Position numbers and translations under genes: made by a program. From Streptomyces hundungensis (lineage in GTDB: Bacteria > Actinomycetota > Actinomycetes > Streptomycetales > Streptomycetaceae), in NCBI RefSeq assembly GCF_003627815.1, contig NZ_CP032698.1, forward strand, positions 248,001 through 312,000: a DNA stretch of 64,000 bases, in the 5' to 3' direction. Positions 63,629 to 64,000 of the stretch are shown piece after piece. How positions within the stretch are numbered: the first letter of the stretch is position 1; each line of letters starts with the position of its first letter. The notes beneath the pieces are model-generated. The model was not told the origin of the DNA. It worked only from the letters and a program-made list of their open reading frames with translations, and did not search any database.

Positions 63629-64000
63629 TCAGTCGGGAAGGACGCCAGTCACCCGGTCTCGGTAGTTCTGGAACGCATGCCAGCCTGTGGGCTCCTGGTC
63701 GGCGAGCACCTTTCCGGTGGAGCAGTCCAGGGCCTTGCAGCCCAAGGCCCTGCCAAGTCGGGTGACAGAGGTCAGTACGTCGTCGCCGGATCCACGGATG
63801 TGGAGCATGACCGTGTCCACTGGACTGTCGGCACCAATGTTGAGCTCGATCGACCAGGTGGCTCCGCACAGTTCGCCCCAGGCCGGATCTGAAAGATCGG
63901 CCTCAGGCGCGGCTCGCGCGACGGCGGCGAGCACGTCGCGCTGAGATCCGAGAGGGTGCGGGCTAAAGCCGTCGGGTATGTCCTGAACAGAGGCGACGTC
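63629..64000 (-). CDS. Hypothetical protein, 5' part beyond right edge
   Basis: The last 123 residues of a protein whose frame stays open to the window edge: VQDIPDGFSPHPLGSQRDVL, then GELCGATWSIELNIGADSPV, VMLHIRGSGDDVLTSVTRLG and a C-terminal WHAFQNYRDRVTGVLPD. It has the look of small actinobacterial immunity-like or DUF proteins but I cannot name a family. GTG 63934 could be an internal start, but conserved-looking sequence continues upstream, so the gene is treated as partial. Confidence 0.65.
   Translation of the reverse strand, partial: DVASVQDIPDGFSPHPLGSQRDVLAAVARAAPEADLSDPAWGELCGATWSIELNIGADSPVDTVMLHIRGSGDDVLTSVTRLGRALGCKALDCSTGKVLADQEPTGWHAFQNYRDRVTGVLPD

Overview
The window reads as a very GC-rich actinobacterial chromosome, almost certainly Streptomyces. 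Gene families typical of that genus are present: a tellurium-cluster protein of the MXAN_6230/SCO0854 family, a surface protein with an LAETG sortase signal, a poly-gamma-glutamate synthase operon, a LuxR-type LAL regulator, an eCIS-type cargo protein and many lipoproteins. It looks like an accessory, chromosome-arm-like region. There are no ribosomal, tRNA or core housekeeping genes. Secreted or lipid-anchored proteins of unknown role are abundant, and at least ten genes are truncated, frameshifted or reduced to fragments.

Layout. 0-4 kb: an edge-truncated aspartate:alanine antiporter lacking a start codon, a CGNR regulator divergent from a dehalogenase/epoxide-hydrolase-like enzyme with two identical-spacing operators between them, and a P450. 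4-7 kb: a STAS protein, a sortase-anchored surface protein and a DNA ligase relic. 7-10.5 kb: an overlapping flavoenzyme/lyase pair that matches the aspartate-nitrosuccinate (CreE/CreD) route to nitrite. 11-14.8 kb: a helix-turn-helix/transmembrane/beta-propeller regulator divergent from a membrane-anchored Cys-containing protein and followed by a small secreted protein. 15-21 kb: small enzymes (phosphohistidine-type phosphatase lipoprotein, VOC protein, APH(6)-type kinase, DUF4291), a MerR/membrane-protein pair, and relics of an alkaline phosphatase, an IS5 transposase and arsM. 21-27 kb: an eCIS-type cargo protein, then a deletion scar joining a broken LAL regulator to the C-terminal third of a lantibiotic dehydratase. 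27-35 kb: a sirtuin, a YncE-like propeller, carboxylesterase/TetR, and two alpha/beta hydrolases. 35-41 kb: a second helix-turn-helix/transmembrane regulator divergent from a secreted beta-propeller protein, plus a lipoprotein. 41-48 kb: YwqK-type protein, erythromycin-esterase-family protein, and a two-component system with a frameshifted kinase and two small exported proteins. 48-56 kb: a four-gene poly-gamma-glutamate operon (double-HAMP sensor, PgsB, PgsC, NlpC/P60), a divergent secreted protein and an AT-rich divergent promoter. 56-64 kb: a lipoprotein, a decayed two-gene set, the SCO0854-family protein and hypothetical proteins.

Most interesting are the two loci at 11-14 kb and 35-41 kb. 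They encode paralogous regulators whose first 90 residues align without gaps (helix-turn-helix, then coiled coil, one membrane span and an outside sensor). In the first locus the outside part is a beta-propeller fused to the regulator. In the second the same propeller family is a separate secreted protein encoded divergently, and the regulator carries two lipocalin-like domains instead. The two loci share TTGTCCG/CGGACAA sites, and an identical 15-base direct-repeat site lies both in the second divergent promoter and upstream of the neighbouring lipoprotein gene. I infer a one-component trans-envelope signalling system that I do not recognise as described. All calls come from reading the sequence; no database search was run.
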